Source of the DNA: Fibrobacter sp. UWR3
GTDB lineage: Bacteria > Fibrobacterota > Fibrobacteria > Fibrobacterales > Fibrobacteraceae
Length of the DNA stretch: 64,000 bases
Direction: 5' to 3'
Assembly: GCF_900143055.1 (NCBI RefSeq)
Contig: NZ_FRCW01000004.1
Location: 1-64,000 of the forward strand
A program made the position numbers and the translations under genes. Position 1 is the stretch's first letter, and each line of letters starts with the position of its first letter. The notes beneath the pieces were generated by a model that worked only from the letters and a program-made list of their open reading frames with translations, searched no databases and had not been told where the DNA came from. Shown here piece by piece: positions 1 through 8,068 of the stretch.

Positions 1-501
1 TGCTTCGTCTCTAACGAGAACCTGCTTTCGAACGTGAACGGCGTAATCAACGCGGTTTACCTCAAGTGCGACAACCTGGGCGAAACGGTCCAGACCGGTG
101 CCGGTGCTGGCCGCCTCCCGACCGCATCCGCCGTCGTAGCCGACCTCGTTTCCCTGGCCCGCTCCGTGGATCAGGGTTCCCGCAAGGCGCTCCCGATGGG
201 CTGGTTCAACGTCGACAATTCGGCAACTCTCGTGCCTATCTCCGAGACGAGCGCCCGCTACTACCTGCGCTTCACTTCCCGTGACGCCTGCGGCGTGCTC
301 GCGAAGATTACGAGCGTCTTGGCCGAAAATAACATCTCCATCGAGACGATTATCCAGAAGAATGTGAAGGACCCGGGCAAGGTCTCTATCGTGGTCATCA
401 CCGAAAAGACGCAGGACTGCAAGGCCTCGAAGGCGGTGGACGCCATCGACGCCCTGCCCGAAATCGTCGAAAAGAGCCAGGTTATCCGCTTCCTCGCCTA
501 A
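1..501 (+). CDS. hom: Homoserine dehydrogenase, C-terminal part (5' truncated by window edge)
   Basis: The frame is open from the first base and ends at TAA 499-501, giving the last 166 residues. The enzyme reduces aspartate semialdehyde to homoserine in threonine/methionine synthesis in the cytoplasm. The segment NGVINAVYLKCDNLGET followed by GAGAGRLPTASAVVADLV is the conserved end of the homoserine dehydrogenase catalytic domain. After it comes a typical ACT domain (about residues 85-166, starting YYLRFTSRDACGVLAKI), which in this family mediates feedback control by threonine. An internal GTG at 34 is not the real start, because catalytic-domain sequence continues upstream of it. The next gene follows after 41 bp. 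Confidence 0.93.
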   Translation, partial: CFVSNENLLSNVNGVINAVYLKCDNLGETVQTGAGAGRLPTASAVVADLVSLARSVDQGSRKALPMGWFNVDNSATLVPISETSARYYLRFTSRDACGVLAKITSVLAENNISIETIIQKNVKDPGKVSIVVITEKTQDCKASKAVDAIDALPEIVEKSQVIRFLA

Positions 502-542
502 GGCGTGGTTTCTGAAACCTGAATTTTGTAGTTTATTGGCGT

Positions 543-1994
543 ATGTTCCGTGCAACTACATTGGAGCGCATCCTCCTAGTCCTTTCGGATTTTGTCGCTG
601 TGTCGATTTGCTTCCTTGGCGCGTTCTGGGTGCAGTTCCATAGTGGTTGGATTGTCGACAAGTTCGACCCGACTAAGACATTCGACCAGTACTGGACCAT
701 GGGGCTTGCCCTCAATATCGGTTGGCTCGTGCTGTTTACCTGCGCGGGCCTGTACCGTTCATGGTTGCTCCTTTCGAGAACTCACCAGATTCTGCGTGTA
801 CTTCGTGCCGTAGTCATCGGTGTGGTGCTTATCATCATCGGGCTTTTCGGTACGGAGTTCCTGGGGAAGGTTTTCACGAACCAGCCTCTGAACGAAGGCT
901 ACCTGTATGGCTCCCGATTCCCGTGGATATTTATCTACGGCGGGCTTGCGATGGTGCTTGTGGCCGGTTTCCGCATGTTCATTTACTTCTGCCTGCGTGG
1001 CTTGCTCCGCTTGGGTTATGGCGCGAACAACATCCTGGTGCTCGGCGCGACCGAGGCGGGCCGCAAGGTGGCCGAAGACCTCAAGAACACTCCGGCGCGT
1101 GGCCAGCGGGTGGTGGGCTTTGTGGATGAACGCTACCAGGTCATATCGCACGACTTTGCAGGCTTCCCGGTCTTGGGCAAGTATTCCGACCTTGCCGCCC
1201 TCGTAAAGAAGTACAAGGTTACGGGTATCGTGATTGCGCACGAAAGTTCCTCCCCGCAAGAGATCATGCGCGTGCTTGTGTGGATTTGTGAACTTCCCCT
1301 GCATATCTATATTGTGCCGGAGCTCTACCCGGTGGTGAACGGGCAGTTCAAGGGTAACCTCGTCTATGGGTTTGAACTGCAGGAACTTTTCGCGTTTACC
1401 ATGCCGCCCTGGCAGGTGCGGGTGAAACGCATTATCGACGTGCTGTTTGGCGCGTTTCTTGGTTTTTGCTCCCTGCCGGTTTGCCTGCTAGCGGCTATTG
1501 CCATCAAGTTGGAAGACCACGGACCGGTTTTTTATTCGCAGGAACGCATCGGCCTGTATGGCAAGCCCTTTACGGTCTACAAGTTCCGCACCATGCGTAC
1601 CGATGCCGAAAAGTTCGGCGCGCAGTGGGCAACGAAGGATGACCCGCGCATTACGAAGGTGGGTAAGTTCCTGCGCAAGACCCGTATTGACGAGCTCCCG
1701 CAGATTCTTTGTGTATTGAAGGGCGACATGAGCATGGTAGGCCCGCGCCCTGAACGTGCCGTGTTTATCAGCAAGCTTCGCGAACAGATTCCGTTCTACA
1801 TCAGCCGCCTCAAGATGAAGCCGGGCCTTACGGGCTGGGCGCAGGTGCGTCACCATTACGATACGAGCATCGAGGACGTGCAGATTAAACTACAGTACGA
1901 CATGTATTACTACGAGAACATGAGCTTGCTCTTGGATTTCCAGATTCTCGTGCGGACGGTCTACGTTGTGTTGACCGGTAAAGGAGCGCAGTAA
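543..1994 (+). CDS. Undecaprenyl-phosphate sugar phosphotransferase (WbaP/WcaJ-type)
   Basis: A 483-residue membrane enzyme predicted to transfer a sugar-1-phosphate onto undecaprenyl phosphate, the first step of capsule, exopolysaccharide or O-antigen synthesis. The N-terminal part has several hydrophobic segments. A nucleotide-binding-like region follows around residues 160-200 (NNILVLGATEAGRKVAEDL). The C-terminal third is the bacterial sugar transferase domain, with KFRTMRTDAEKFG, RIDELPQ, SMVGPRPE and KPGLTGWAQVR. Length and order match the PssY/WcaJ family of polyprenyl glycosylphosphotransferases. The sugar cannot be read from sequence. A UDP-glucuronate decarboxylase 2 kb downstream also fits polysaccharide production. 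Confidence 0.92.
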   Translation: MFRATTLERILLVLSDFVAVSICFLGAFWVQFHSGWIVDKFDPTKTFDQYWTMGLALNIGWLVLFTCAGLYRSWLLLSRTHQILRVLRAVVIGVVLIIIGLFGTEFLGKVFTNQPLNEGYLYGSRFPWIFIYGGLAMVLVAGFRMFIYFCLRGLLRLGYGANNILVLGATEAGRKVAEDLKNTPARGQRVVGFVDERYQVISHDFAGFPVLGKYSDLAALVKKYKVTGIVIAHESSSPQEIMRVLVWICELPLHIYIVPELYPVVNGQFKGNLVYGFELQELFAFTMPPWQVRVKRIIDVLFGAFLGFCSLPVCLLAAIAIKLEDHGPVFYSQERIGLYGKPFTVYKFRTMRTDAEKFGAQWATKDDPRITKVGKFLRKTRIDELPQILCVLKGDMSMVGPRPERAVFISKLREQIPFYISRLKMKPGLTGWAQVRHHYDTSIEDVQIKLQYDMYYYENMSLLLDFQILVRTVYVVLTGKGAQ

Positions 1995-2122
1995 AATTCG
2001 GAATTCGGATTTATGAATTAGGAATTAATTTATACTTTCTCATTTCGAACTTCGAATTCTAAATTAACCTTGACCGATCTTTTAATTAACCTTAACTCCG
2101 AATTCCTAATTCCTAATTAACT
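1995..2122. repeat. Heptad-periodic spacer between the sugar transferase and nadC
   Basis: The whole 128-bp gap between the stop codon and the nadC ATG can be written as 18 consecutive 7-bp words plus CT. Similar words recur in register: AATTCGG twice at 1995-2008, then ATTTATG, AATTAGG, AATTAAT; later TTCGAAC, TTCGAAT; finally GAATTCC, TAATTCC, TAATTAA just before CT-ATG. The start half and end half are partly inverted copies (AATTAGGAATTA versus TAATTCCTAATT). No Shine-Dalgarno sequence precedes nadC. Function unknown. Confidence 0.75.
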
Positions 2123-2986
2123 ATGTACGGCGATAACTCGACTCCCAAATTTCCTACCGAAGATGCTCTCACGATGATTCGCCTCGCGCTTGCCGAAGAC
2201 GTGCGCACGGGCGACGTGACCAGCGAATGGACCATCCCTGCCGACCAGAAGCAGCATGCCCGCCTGATTGCAAAAGAAGATGGCGTGCTTGCGGGCCTCC
2301 CGGTGATTGAACTCGTGTTCCAGGAACTCAAGGCAAACGTGAAGGTGACGCTCCACAAGAAAGATGGCGACGTGGTGAAGAAAGGCGACCTGATTGCCGA
2401 AATGGACGGCACGACGCACGAACTCTTGACGGGCGAGCGTACGCTCCTGAACTTTATCCAGCAGCTTTCCGGCGTGGCGACGGTCGCGCATACCTTTCAG
2501 GAAGCCCTGAAGGGCGGGAAAACCAAGGTGCTCGATACCCGCAAGACGGTTCCCGGTTTCCGCACGTTGCAGAAGTACGCCGTTCGCGTGGGTGGCGGTT
2601 CCAACCACCGCATGGGCCTCTTTGACATGGTGCTCGTGAAGGACAACCACATCGCTGCTGCAGGTGGCGTGCTCCAGGCGCTTGAAGTCGTGAAGAAGAA
2701 CAACACGCAGGGCCTGATGGTCGAGATGGAAGTGGAAAACTTCGACCAGCTGCGCGCTCTTTTGAACAAGGGCGTAGACGTCATCATGCTTGACAACATG
2801 AGCAACGAGATGATGGCCGAGGCCCTCAAGATTATCAAGGAAAGCGGTGACAAGTGCCTGGTGGAAGGCTCGGGCAACATGACGCTCGAACGCGCGAAGG
2901 AAATCGCGACGCTCGGCCTCGATTACATCTCTGTCGGTGCGCTCACGCATAGCGTGAAGGCTCTCGACATCTCGATGCGCATTTAG
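2123..2986 (+). CDS. nadC: Nicotinate-nucleotide pyrophosphorylase (carboxylating)
   Basis: The 287-residue enzyme converts quinolinate and PRPP to nicotinate mononucleotide, CO2 and PPi in de novo NAD synthesis. Diagnostic features are LDTRKTVPGFRTLQKYAVR (about residues 139-157), the following GGGSNHRMGLFDMVLVKDNHI loop region, which carries substrate-binding basic residues, and the C-terminal barrel strands with EGSGNM and YISVGALTHS. Length is normal. The ATG directly abuts a heptad-periodic leader with no ribosome-binding site. nadA and nadB are not in the window. coaX follows immediately, so both cofactor genes may be co-transcribed. Confidence 0.95.
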   Translation: MYGDNSTPKFPTEDALTMIRLALAEDVRTGDVTSEWTIPADQKQHARLIAKEDGVLAGLPVIELVFQELKANVKVTLHKKDGDVVKKGDLIAEMDGTTHELLTGERTLLNFIQQLSGVATVAHTFQEALKGGKTKVLDTRKTVPGFRTLQKYAVRVGGGSNHRMGLFDMVLVKDNHIAAAGGVLQALEVVKKNNTQGLMVEMEVENFDQLRALLNKGVDVIMLDNMSNEMMAEALKIIKESGDKCLVEGSGNMTLERAKEIATLGLDYISVGALTHSVKALDISMRI

Positions 2987-3000
2987 TTTTTGATTTGCAC

Positions 3001-3846
3001 ATGAAAAAGAGTTTGGATAAACCTGCACGGAAGTCGAATCGCGAAACTTTTAGCTTCGTCGTGGATGTGGGCAACTCCCACACGGTTTTGGGTATTTTCA
3101 AGGGCGACAAGGTGGTGGACCACTGGAGGCTTACTACCCGCAAGGAAACGACGAGCGACGAAGTGATGAACCGCATTGGCGGACTTGTGCGCTTTTCGAA
3201 AATCAAGCCGGCAGAAATTACGCACGTGGGCCTGTCGACGGTGGTGCCCGCGCATGAACGCCCCTGGATCAAGGCCTTGCAGACGCTCCTCAAGCGCCCG
3301 GTGCAGGTGGTAAGTTCCAAGAACTGCCTCGGTTGCCCGATTGCCTACCCGAACCCGGCGTCGCTCGGTGCCGACCGCTTGTGCAACATTATCGCACTCC
3401 GTGACCGTGGCTACAAGGATGCCATCGTGGTGGATATGGGCACGGCAACGACATTTGACGTGATGAAGGACGGCGGCTTCGCTGGCGGTATAATTATTCC
3501 GGGCATTAGCGCAAGCCTCGATGTCTTGACCGAGAAGGCGGCGCGCCTGTTGCCGGTAAGCATTGAATGGCCGGAACACGTGATTGCAAACAATACCGAC
3601 GATGCCATCCGCGCGGGCCTCCTGTATGGCTTTATGGCGGAACTTGAAACCTTGGTGGCAAAGATCAAGGACGAAATGGGCAAGAAGAAGGTACCCGTGT
3701 TTGCGACGGGTGGCTGGGGCCGCATGGTGATGGGGCACAGCAAGGTTATCGATACCTACGACCCGTACCTGACCCTGAACGGTGTGCGCCTGGTGGCGCT
3801 CCATGGCAATTCTGCCGCAGAACTGGAGAAGGATTCTGATGAATAA
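3001..3846 (+). CDS. coaX: Type III pantothenate kinase
   Basis: Phosphorylates pantothenate with ATP, the first committed step of coenzyme A synthesis. The ASKHA-fold signatures are present: the N-terminal phosphate loop VVDVGNSHTVLGIF, the PNPASLGADRLCN motif typical of CoaX, and VVDMGTATTFDV with the following GGIIIPG. The ATG at 3001 is preferred; an in-frame TTG at 2995 would add two residues. The gene lies 14 bp after nadC on the same strand, consistent with a cofactor operon. CoaX enzymes are generally insensitive to CoA feedback. Confidence 0.93.
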   Translation: MKKSLDKPARKSNRETFSFVVDVGNSHTVLGIFKGDKVVDHWRLTTRKETTSDEVMNRIGGLVRFSKIKPAEITHVGLSTVVPAHERPWIKALQTLLKRPVQVVSSKNCLGCPIAYPNPASLGADRLCNIIALRDRGYKDAIVVDMGTATTFDVMKDGGFAGGIIIPGISASLDVLTEKAARLLPVSIEWPEHVIANNTDDAIRAGLLYGFMAELETLVAKIKDEMGKKKVPVFATGGWGRMVMGHSKVIDTYDPYLTLNGVRLVALHGNSAAELEKDSDE

Positions 3847-3853
3847 AATCAAT

Positions 3854-3883
3854 CTTTCGTCTTTCGTCTTTCGTCTTTCGTCT
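3854..3883 (+). repeat. CTTTCGT heptamer tandem repeat abutting a ribosome-binding site
   Basis: Four perfect copies of CTTTCGT (3854-3881) plus CT run straight into AGGAGG, the ribosome-binding site of the gene starting at 3895. The same heptamer, in either orientation, occurs in the nth/cysE gap and upstream of the aminotransferase at 23.3 kb. A change in copy number would alter the leader in 7-bp steps. Confidence 0.8.
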
Positions 3884-3894
3884 AGGAGGCATCA

Positions 3895-4833
3895 ATGCGT
3901 TGCTTAGTTACCGGTGGTGCAGGATTCCTGGGTAGTCACTTGTGTGAACGTCTGCTGAACGACGGTCATGAGGTGATTTGCCTTGACAACTACTTTACGG
4001 GCCGTATGGTGAACGTCGCTCACCTGCGCGATAACCGGAACTTCGAGCTCATTCGCCACGACGTGACGGAACCGATTTTGCTGGAAGTGGACCGCATCTT
4101 TAATCTCGCGTGCCCCGCGAGCCCCATTCATTACCAGTTCAACCCGGTAAAGACCATCAAGACGAGCGTGATGGGCGCTATCAATATGCTCGGCATGGCG
4201 AAGCGCGTGAAGGCGCGTATTTTGCAGGCGAGCACTAGCGAAGTCTACGGCGACCCGGCGGTACACCCGCAGACCGAAGACTACTGGGGCAACGTGAACC
4301 CCATCGGTATCCGCAGCTGCTATGACGAAGGCAAGCGCGTCGCCGAAACCTTGTTCATGGATTACCACAGACAAAATAACGTGGACATCCGCATCGTGCG
4401 TATTTTCAATACATATGGCCCGCGCATGCTTATGAACGATGGTCGCGTGGTGTCAAACTTTATTGTGCAGGCGCTCAAGGGCGAAGATCTCACGATTTAC
4501 GGCGACGGCAGCCAGACCCGCAGTTTCTGCTATGTGGATGACCTCATCGAAGGTTTTGTGCGCATGATGAACCAGGACAAGATTATTGGACCCGTGAACA
4601 TCGGGAACCCTGGCGAATTTACAATGCTTGAACTTGCGAAGGAAGTGCTTGACCTTACCGGCTCCAAGAGCAAGATTGTGTACAAGCCTCTCCCGGGTGA
4701 CGACCCGAAGATGCGTCGTCCGAATATCGACCTTGCCAAGTCTGCTCTCGGTTGGGAACCGACAATCCCGCTGCGCCAGGGTCTCGAGAAGACGATTGTC
4801 TACTTCGAGGAACTGCTCAAGGGCGAACGCTAG
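3895..4833 (+). CDS. UDP-glucuronate decarboxylase (UDP-xylose synthase), SDR family
   Basis: A 312-residue extended short-chain dehydrogenase predicted to convert UDP-glucuronate to UDP-xylose. The Rossmann motif [10 protein letters not shown] is at residues 7-16. The catalytic region has [10 protein letters not shown] and, in the YxxxK position, [14 protein letters not shown]. The run [19 protein letters not shown] is characteristic of UXS enzymes rather than of GalE or RmlB. Length matches the soluble UXS core with no membrane anchor. A strong AGGAGG lies 5 bp before the ATG, directly after CTTTCGT repeats. UDP-xylose would feed glycan synthesis, in line with the sugar transferase upstream. 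Confidence 0.9.
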   Translation: MRCLVTGGAGFLGSHLCERLLNDGHEVICLDNYFTGRMVNVAHLRDNRNFELIRHDVTEPILLEVDRIFNLACPASPIHYQFNPVKTIKTSVMGAINMLGMAKRVKARILQASTSEVYGDPAVHPQTEDYWGNVNPIGIRSCYDEGKRVAETLFMDYHRQNNVDIRIVRIFNTYGPRMLMNDGRVVSNFIVQALKGEDLTIYGDGSQTRSFCYVDDLIEGFVRMMNQDKIIGPVNIGNPGEFTMLELAKEVLDLTGSKSKIVYKPLPGDDPKMRRPNIDLAKSALGWEPTIPLRQGLEKTIVYFEELLKGER

Positions 4834-4858
4834 CAGTTTGCTGATACTAGGACTTGTC

Positions 4859-4886
4859 ATGCCCGGCTTGACCGGGCATCTTTGTT
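4859..4886 (+). terminator. Rho-independent terminator after the UDP-xylose synthase gene
   Basis: Stem ATGCCCGG / CCGGGCAT with a CTTGA loop, followed by CTTTGTTTCTTTC. It lies between convergent genes. The core CCCGGCTTGACCGGG resembles the REP-like hairpin at 51.2 kb. Confidence 0.75.
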
Positions 4887-4899
4887 TCTTTCAATAGAA

Positions 4900-5523
4900 T
4901 TATTTGCTGCCTACTACTTTGCAGATAGGGCAGTTTTCGGGCTTGTGACCCATTGCCTTGCAGTACGTGCGCCCGAAGTAGATAATCTGCAGGTGGCGCT
5001 TTTCCCATTCTTCCTTCGGGAAAATCTTCTTGAGGTCGGCCTCGGTCTGTTCCACGCTACTGCCGTCCGATAGTCCCCAGCGCTTGGCTAGGCGGTGGAT
5101 GTGTGTATCGACGGGGAAGGCGGGAATCTTGAAGATGTGGCTCATCACGACGCTTGCCGTCTTGTGGCCTACGCCGGGGAGTGATTCGAGTTCTTCGAAT
5201 GTGCGGGGGACTTCGCCGCCGTATTTCTCGACGAGCGTTTTCGACAGATTGTAAATGTTCTTGCTTTTCGTGTTGAAGAATCCGCACGGCTTGATGATTT
5301 CTGCAATCGCGTCGATGCCGAGCTTGACCATGGCGGCGGGCGTTTTCGCTTTCTTGAACAACACCTTCGTTACCTGGTTCACGCGGATGTCGGTGCATTG
5401 CGCACTCAATACGACCGCGACAAGCATCGTGTAGGCGTTTGAGTAGTCGAGCGGAATCGGCGGGTTTGGGAAGAGCTCGTCCAGCTTTTCGCCGATGAAC
5501 TTGATCTTGTCCGTTTTTTTCAT
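4900..5523 (-). CDS. nth: Endonuclease III-like DNA glycosylase/AP lyase
   Basis: The 207-residue base-excision repair enzyme removes oxidised pyrimidines and cleaves AP sites. The helix-hairpin-helix LPGVGHKTA carries the catalytic lysine K121, and VDTHIHRL carries the catalytic aspartate D139; both align with E. coli K120 and D138. The C-terminal cluster region has C188, C198 and C201 but ends in KVVGSK, so the fourth iron-sulfur ligand of classical Nth is absent and the first spacing is x9 instead of x6. The start at 5523 is supported by AGGAGG 6 bp upstream. Frame upstream of this start is open but implausible. Confidence 0.92.
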   Translation of the reverse strand: MKKTDKIKFIGEKLDELFPNPPIPLDYSNAYTMLVAVVLSAQCTDIRVNQVTKVLFKKAKTPAAMVKLGIDAIAEIIKPCGFFNTKSKNIYNLSKTLVEKYGGEVPRTFEELESLPGVGHKTASVVMSHIFKIPAFPVDTHIHRLAKRWGLSDGSSVEQTEADLKKIFPKEEWEKRHLQIIYFGRTYCKAMGHKPENCPICKVVGSK

Positions 5524-5590
5524 GTCTGCGCCTCCTTTCGTCTTTCGTCTGTAGCGAGCCGCATTGCGACGCAGCGTACTTTCGTCTAGT
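5524..5590. repeat. nth/cysE gap with CTTTCGT words
   Basis: CTTTCGT occurs twice in tandem at 5534-5547, immediately beside the nth ribosome-binding site, and once more near 5579. On the coding (minus) strand this reads AGACGAAAGACGAAAGGAGG. It is the same heptamer as at 3854 and 23295. Confidence 0.7.
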
Positions 5591-6379
5591 TTAGTCGCAG
5601 TCGCGCGTGAAGTCTTGTTGCATGTTGAAGCTGGGCATGTCGTCGGTCGGGTGGCCGACTTCGACGGCGGGGACGCCTGCGTATGTCGTGTGCGGGGGAA
5701 CGTCGCAGAGCACCACCGCGCCCGCGCCAATCTTCGCGCAGTCGCCGATGTGGATGTTGCCGAGCAGCTGGGCGTGTGCACCGAGCATCACGCCGTTCCC
5801 GATTTTCGGGTGACGGTCGCCGGTCTCGTTGCCGGTACCGCCAAGCGTCACACCGTGCAAGAAACTCACGTTGTTCCCGACAATTGCTGTTTCGCCGATG
5901 ACGATGTTTGTCGCGTGGTCAATCAGGAGGCCGTGCCCGATTTTTGCCGCCGGGTGGATGTCCATGCCGAACTTGCGGCTCACGATATTCTGGAGCATCT
6001 TGGCGGGGAACGGGCGGTTCTCTGTCCAGAGGGCGTGTGCCACGCGGTAGGCCTGCAGGCCCTGGAACCCCTTGAACAGCAGGAGCGGTTCGAGGTAGCT
6101 GGTGCAGGCGGGGTCGCGGAGTACGGTTGCGTTCAGGTCCTTGCAGGCGGAAACGAGCAGTTCGGGGTACTTGATGTACAGCGCGTTGAACATCTTCTCG
6201 AGTTCCGCACGGTCGATGACTTCGCCCGCGAGTTGACAGGCGAGCGTTACGGATAGCATGTCGGCAAAGTTCTTGCGGTTCAACACCTGCTCTTCGAGCA
6301 TGAGCTTCGAGAGCGGTTCGTTGGCGGCTAGTTCCGAGGCCTCGTCGCGGAGGCGCTTTTCCATTTCTTCGACTGTCAT
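5591..6379 (-). CDS. cysE: Serine O-acetyltransferase
   Basis: The 262-residue enzyme acetylates L-serine with acetyl-CoA, providing O-acetylserine for cysteine synthesis. The N-terminal helical domain is followed by left-handed beta-helix hexapeptide repeats: MDIHPAAKIGHGLLIDHATN, VIGETAIVGNNVSFLHGVTL, and IHIGDCAKIGAGAVVL ending in TTYAGVPA. The catalytic histidines are in the IDHAT and LHGVT segments. The start at 6379 (MTVEEMEKRL) is chosen over an open upstream extension that lacks family similarity. It is 67 bp upstream of nth on the same strand, so co-transcription is possible. Confidence 0.93.
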   Translation of the reverse strand: MTVEEMEKRLRDEASELAANEPLSKLMLEEQVLNRKNFADMLSVTLACQLAGEVIDRAELEKMFNALYIKYPELLVSACKDLNATVLRDPACTSYLEPLLLFKGFQGLQAYRVAHALWTENRPFPAKMLQNIVSRKFGMDIHPAAKIGHGLLIDHATNIVIGETAIVGNNVSFLHGVTLGGTGNETGDRHPKIGNGVMLGAHAQLLGNIHIGDCAKIGAGAVVLCDVPPHTTYAGVPAVEVGHPTDDMPSFNMQQDFTRDCD

Positions 6380-6417
6380 AGCGAAAGCAAATATAGAAAT
6401 TTGCGGGGGCAGGCGGG

Positions 6418-7710
6418 CTAGTCGGCGAGTTTCAGGAGTGCGCGGGCCGGGATGTGGAACCATCCGGGCCTGAACTCGAGTTCGTAGCAGGCCTCGTAAA
6501 CGGTCTTGGCGAGGATATACGGGGTGGCAGCACGCTCGAGGGTTTCGAGGTCGACATGTGCGGCGCCGGCATCTATGCGGGCGGCTTGCGCGTAGCCTTC
6601 AAGAAACGCGTGTTTGCATGCGGTGCAGTCGAACCCGGATGTAGCTCCCGCATACTGGAAACTGCGGAGCATTCCGGCGACATCGACAAGCGGGGAGTGC
6701 AGTGCCCTGCGGTATTCGAGACTGCGGGTAGGTTCGCCTTCAAAATCGAGAATCTTGAAGGTCGGTGCGCTTGATGCCTGCTTGGCTAAAGACTGCGCGG
6801 TCGTTGCGGCGGCAACCAGCACCTGGCCCAGGTGGTAATCCCCGTGGATGCGCTGCGGTGTGAACAACTCGCTGCCGGTTGGCGCTCCGAACGCATCTTT
6901 CGCCATGCGCTTGAGTTTCGGCAAAGTCGCTTTTACCTTTTCGGCGAGTTCGCGCATTTCATTGCCTGCGGAAATATCCGCGCTCACCGCATCTGTCGCG
7001 CCCGCGCTGTTCAAAAGATGTTCCAGCTTGTCAAATGGAATTTCTGGATTCTGCGCGGGCGTGCCCGGGAGTCCCCTGAGGGCGCGGTGCATCTTCGCGG
7101 TCGCTGTCCCGAGAGCCTCGGCGCACAGCGCGTCCATCACGCTGTTGAAATACGCCCACGCATCCTGCATGCCGGTTGCACGTTCCTCGAGAATCCCGAG
7201 GGTGTAGTGTTTTCCCGTGGCATCTGCGTAGTAGCATGTGCCGTAGAGCTGCGGGCTCACGCCGGAGCGTTTGCGGTCGAGTTGCTCCATAATTTCGACC
7301 TCGGGATGTATTCCCGGTAAAAGCCTGCGGTACAGCTTGAAGAAAAAGTGTTCGGAAGCGAATGCGGAATTGCTCTGCTCGGCATCGAGCGGGGCTATAT
7401 CGAAAAGTTCGTGCAGGGAAACATCTACGGGGAAATTCTCTGTCTGCATGAACATAAACTCGCCGGACGTTCCTCTGTATCTTGCCTTCTCGCACGAGAA
7501 CACGTCATAGAAAAAGTCGGCAGTGCGGGTCTCGTCTTCAATGATGGCGTAGAGGTCGGGCTCGCAGTTTTCGCTTGCGGCAAAGTTCACGCGGACGATG
7601 GAAAGAAACGTTTCCCCGATGGCGACGCGGTCCACGGTCTCGATGGAATCGATCTTGCGTCCCTTTCCCATGAACCAGCGCTTGCTTGCGATATCTTGCA
7701 TGCTATCCAT
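6418..7710 (-). CDS. Maltokinase-like (Mak/Pep2-type) kinase
   Basis: About 430 residues, predicted to phosphorylate maltose to maltose-1-phosphate or act on a related sugar. The N-terminus has RWFMGKGRKIDSI, matching the maltokinase cap domain motif RWFxGKGR. The kinase core has RIHGDYHLGQVLVA (family HGDLHLGQ, catalytic aspartate) and LDFEGEPTRSLEYRRALHSP followed by VDVAGMLRSF, all typical of Pep2/Mak. The best start is the ATG at 7710; a TTG two codons upstream is also open. In other bacteria this enzyme works with TreS and GlgE to make alpha-glucan, but neither partner is in the window. The array of inverted repeats lies directly upstream. Confidence 0.85.
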   Translation of the reverse strand: MDSMQDIASKRWFMGKGRKIDSIETVDRVAIGETFLSIVRVNFAASENCEPDLYAIIEDETRTADFFYDVFSCEKARYRGTSGEFMFMQTENFPVDVSLHELFDIAPLDAEQSNSAFASEHFFFKLYRRLLPGIHPEVEIMEQLDRKRSGVSPQLYGTCYYADATGKHYTLGILEERATGMQDAWAYFNSVMDALCAEALGTATAKMHRALRGLPGTPAQNPEIPFDKLEHLLNSAGATDAVSADISAGNEMRELAEKVKATLPKLKRMAKDAFGAPTGSELFTPQRIHGDYHLGQVLVAAATTAQSLAKQASSAPTFKILDFEGEPTRSLEYRRALHSPLVDVAGMLRSFQYAGATSGFDCTACKHAFLEGYAQAARIDAGAAHVDLETLERAATPYILAKTVYEACYELEFRPGWFHIPARALLKLAD

Positions 7711-7770
7711 GTGCAAAATTATAGCAATAAGCGTGAAAACTTGCCTGAAAGATGCCCCGAATTTTACCGC

Positions 7771-8066
7771 GGGGCATATAAATGCGTTTGAATCTTTTGT
7801 TTTATACGCCCCTTCAGTTGCTATTTAAGAGCAAAGAGGCTTCATCTGGATTGTTTTTGCATTCGGGGGCATATAAGAAGGGGATAATCCTTGTTTTTAT
7901 ATGCCCCAAAATCGCATCCTGTGTTAAAAACGAATTAGTTTGTATGTAAAATCGCAAAAAGGGGCGTATAAAAGGCGCGTGTTTGTTCCTTTTATATGCC
8001 CCGCGCTTTTTTCTTCAGCCAACAGGGGCGTATAAATGCATTTTTTTGCGATTTTTATGCCCGCCA
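7771..8066. repeat. Phased array of 42-bp inverted-repeat units (GGGGCRTATAAA ... TTTATAYGCCCC)
   Basis: Three near-perfect units lie at 7771-7812, 7866-7907 and 7961-8002, and a degenerate fourth at 8025-8066. Each has a left arm GGGGCRTATAAA (GGGGCATATAAG in unit 2) and a right arm TTTATAYGCCCC, separated by 18 bp of unconserved sequence. The first three units start exactly 95 bp apart, with 53-bp unconserved spacers. Units 2 and 3 extend their stem inward (AAGG/CCTT). This fills the 358-bp gap between the maltokinase-like gene and a small unknown gene. It is not a CRISPR: the conserved part is only the 12-bp arms and there is no cas gene. Confidence 0.85.
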
Positions 8067-8068
8067 GC

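Noticed and set aside
7771-8066. CRISPR array
   Set aside because: Only 12-bp arms are conserved, units alternate orientation, spacing is 95 bp, and there is no cas gene in the window.
7771-8066. Integron attC sites
   Set aside because: No GTTRRRY/RYYYAAC core sites, no integrase and no cassette genes between units.
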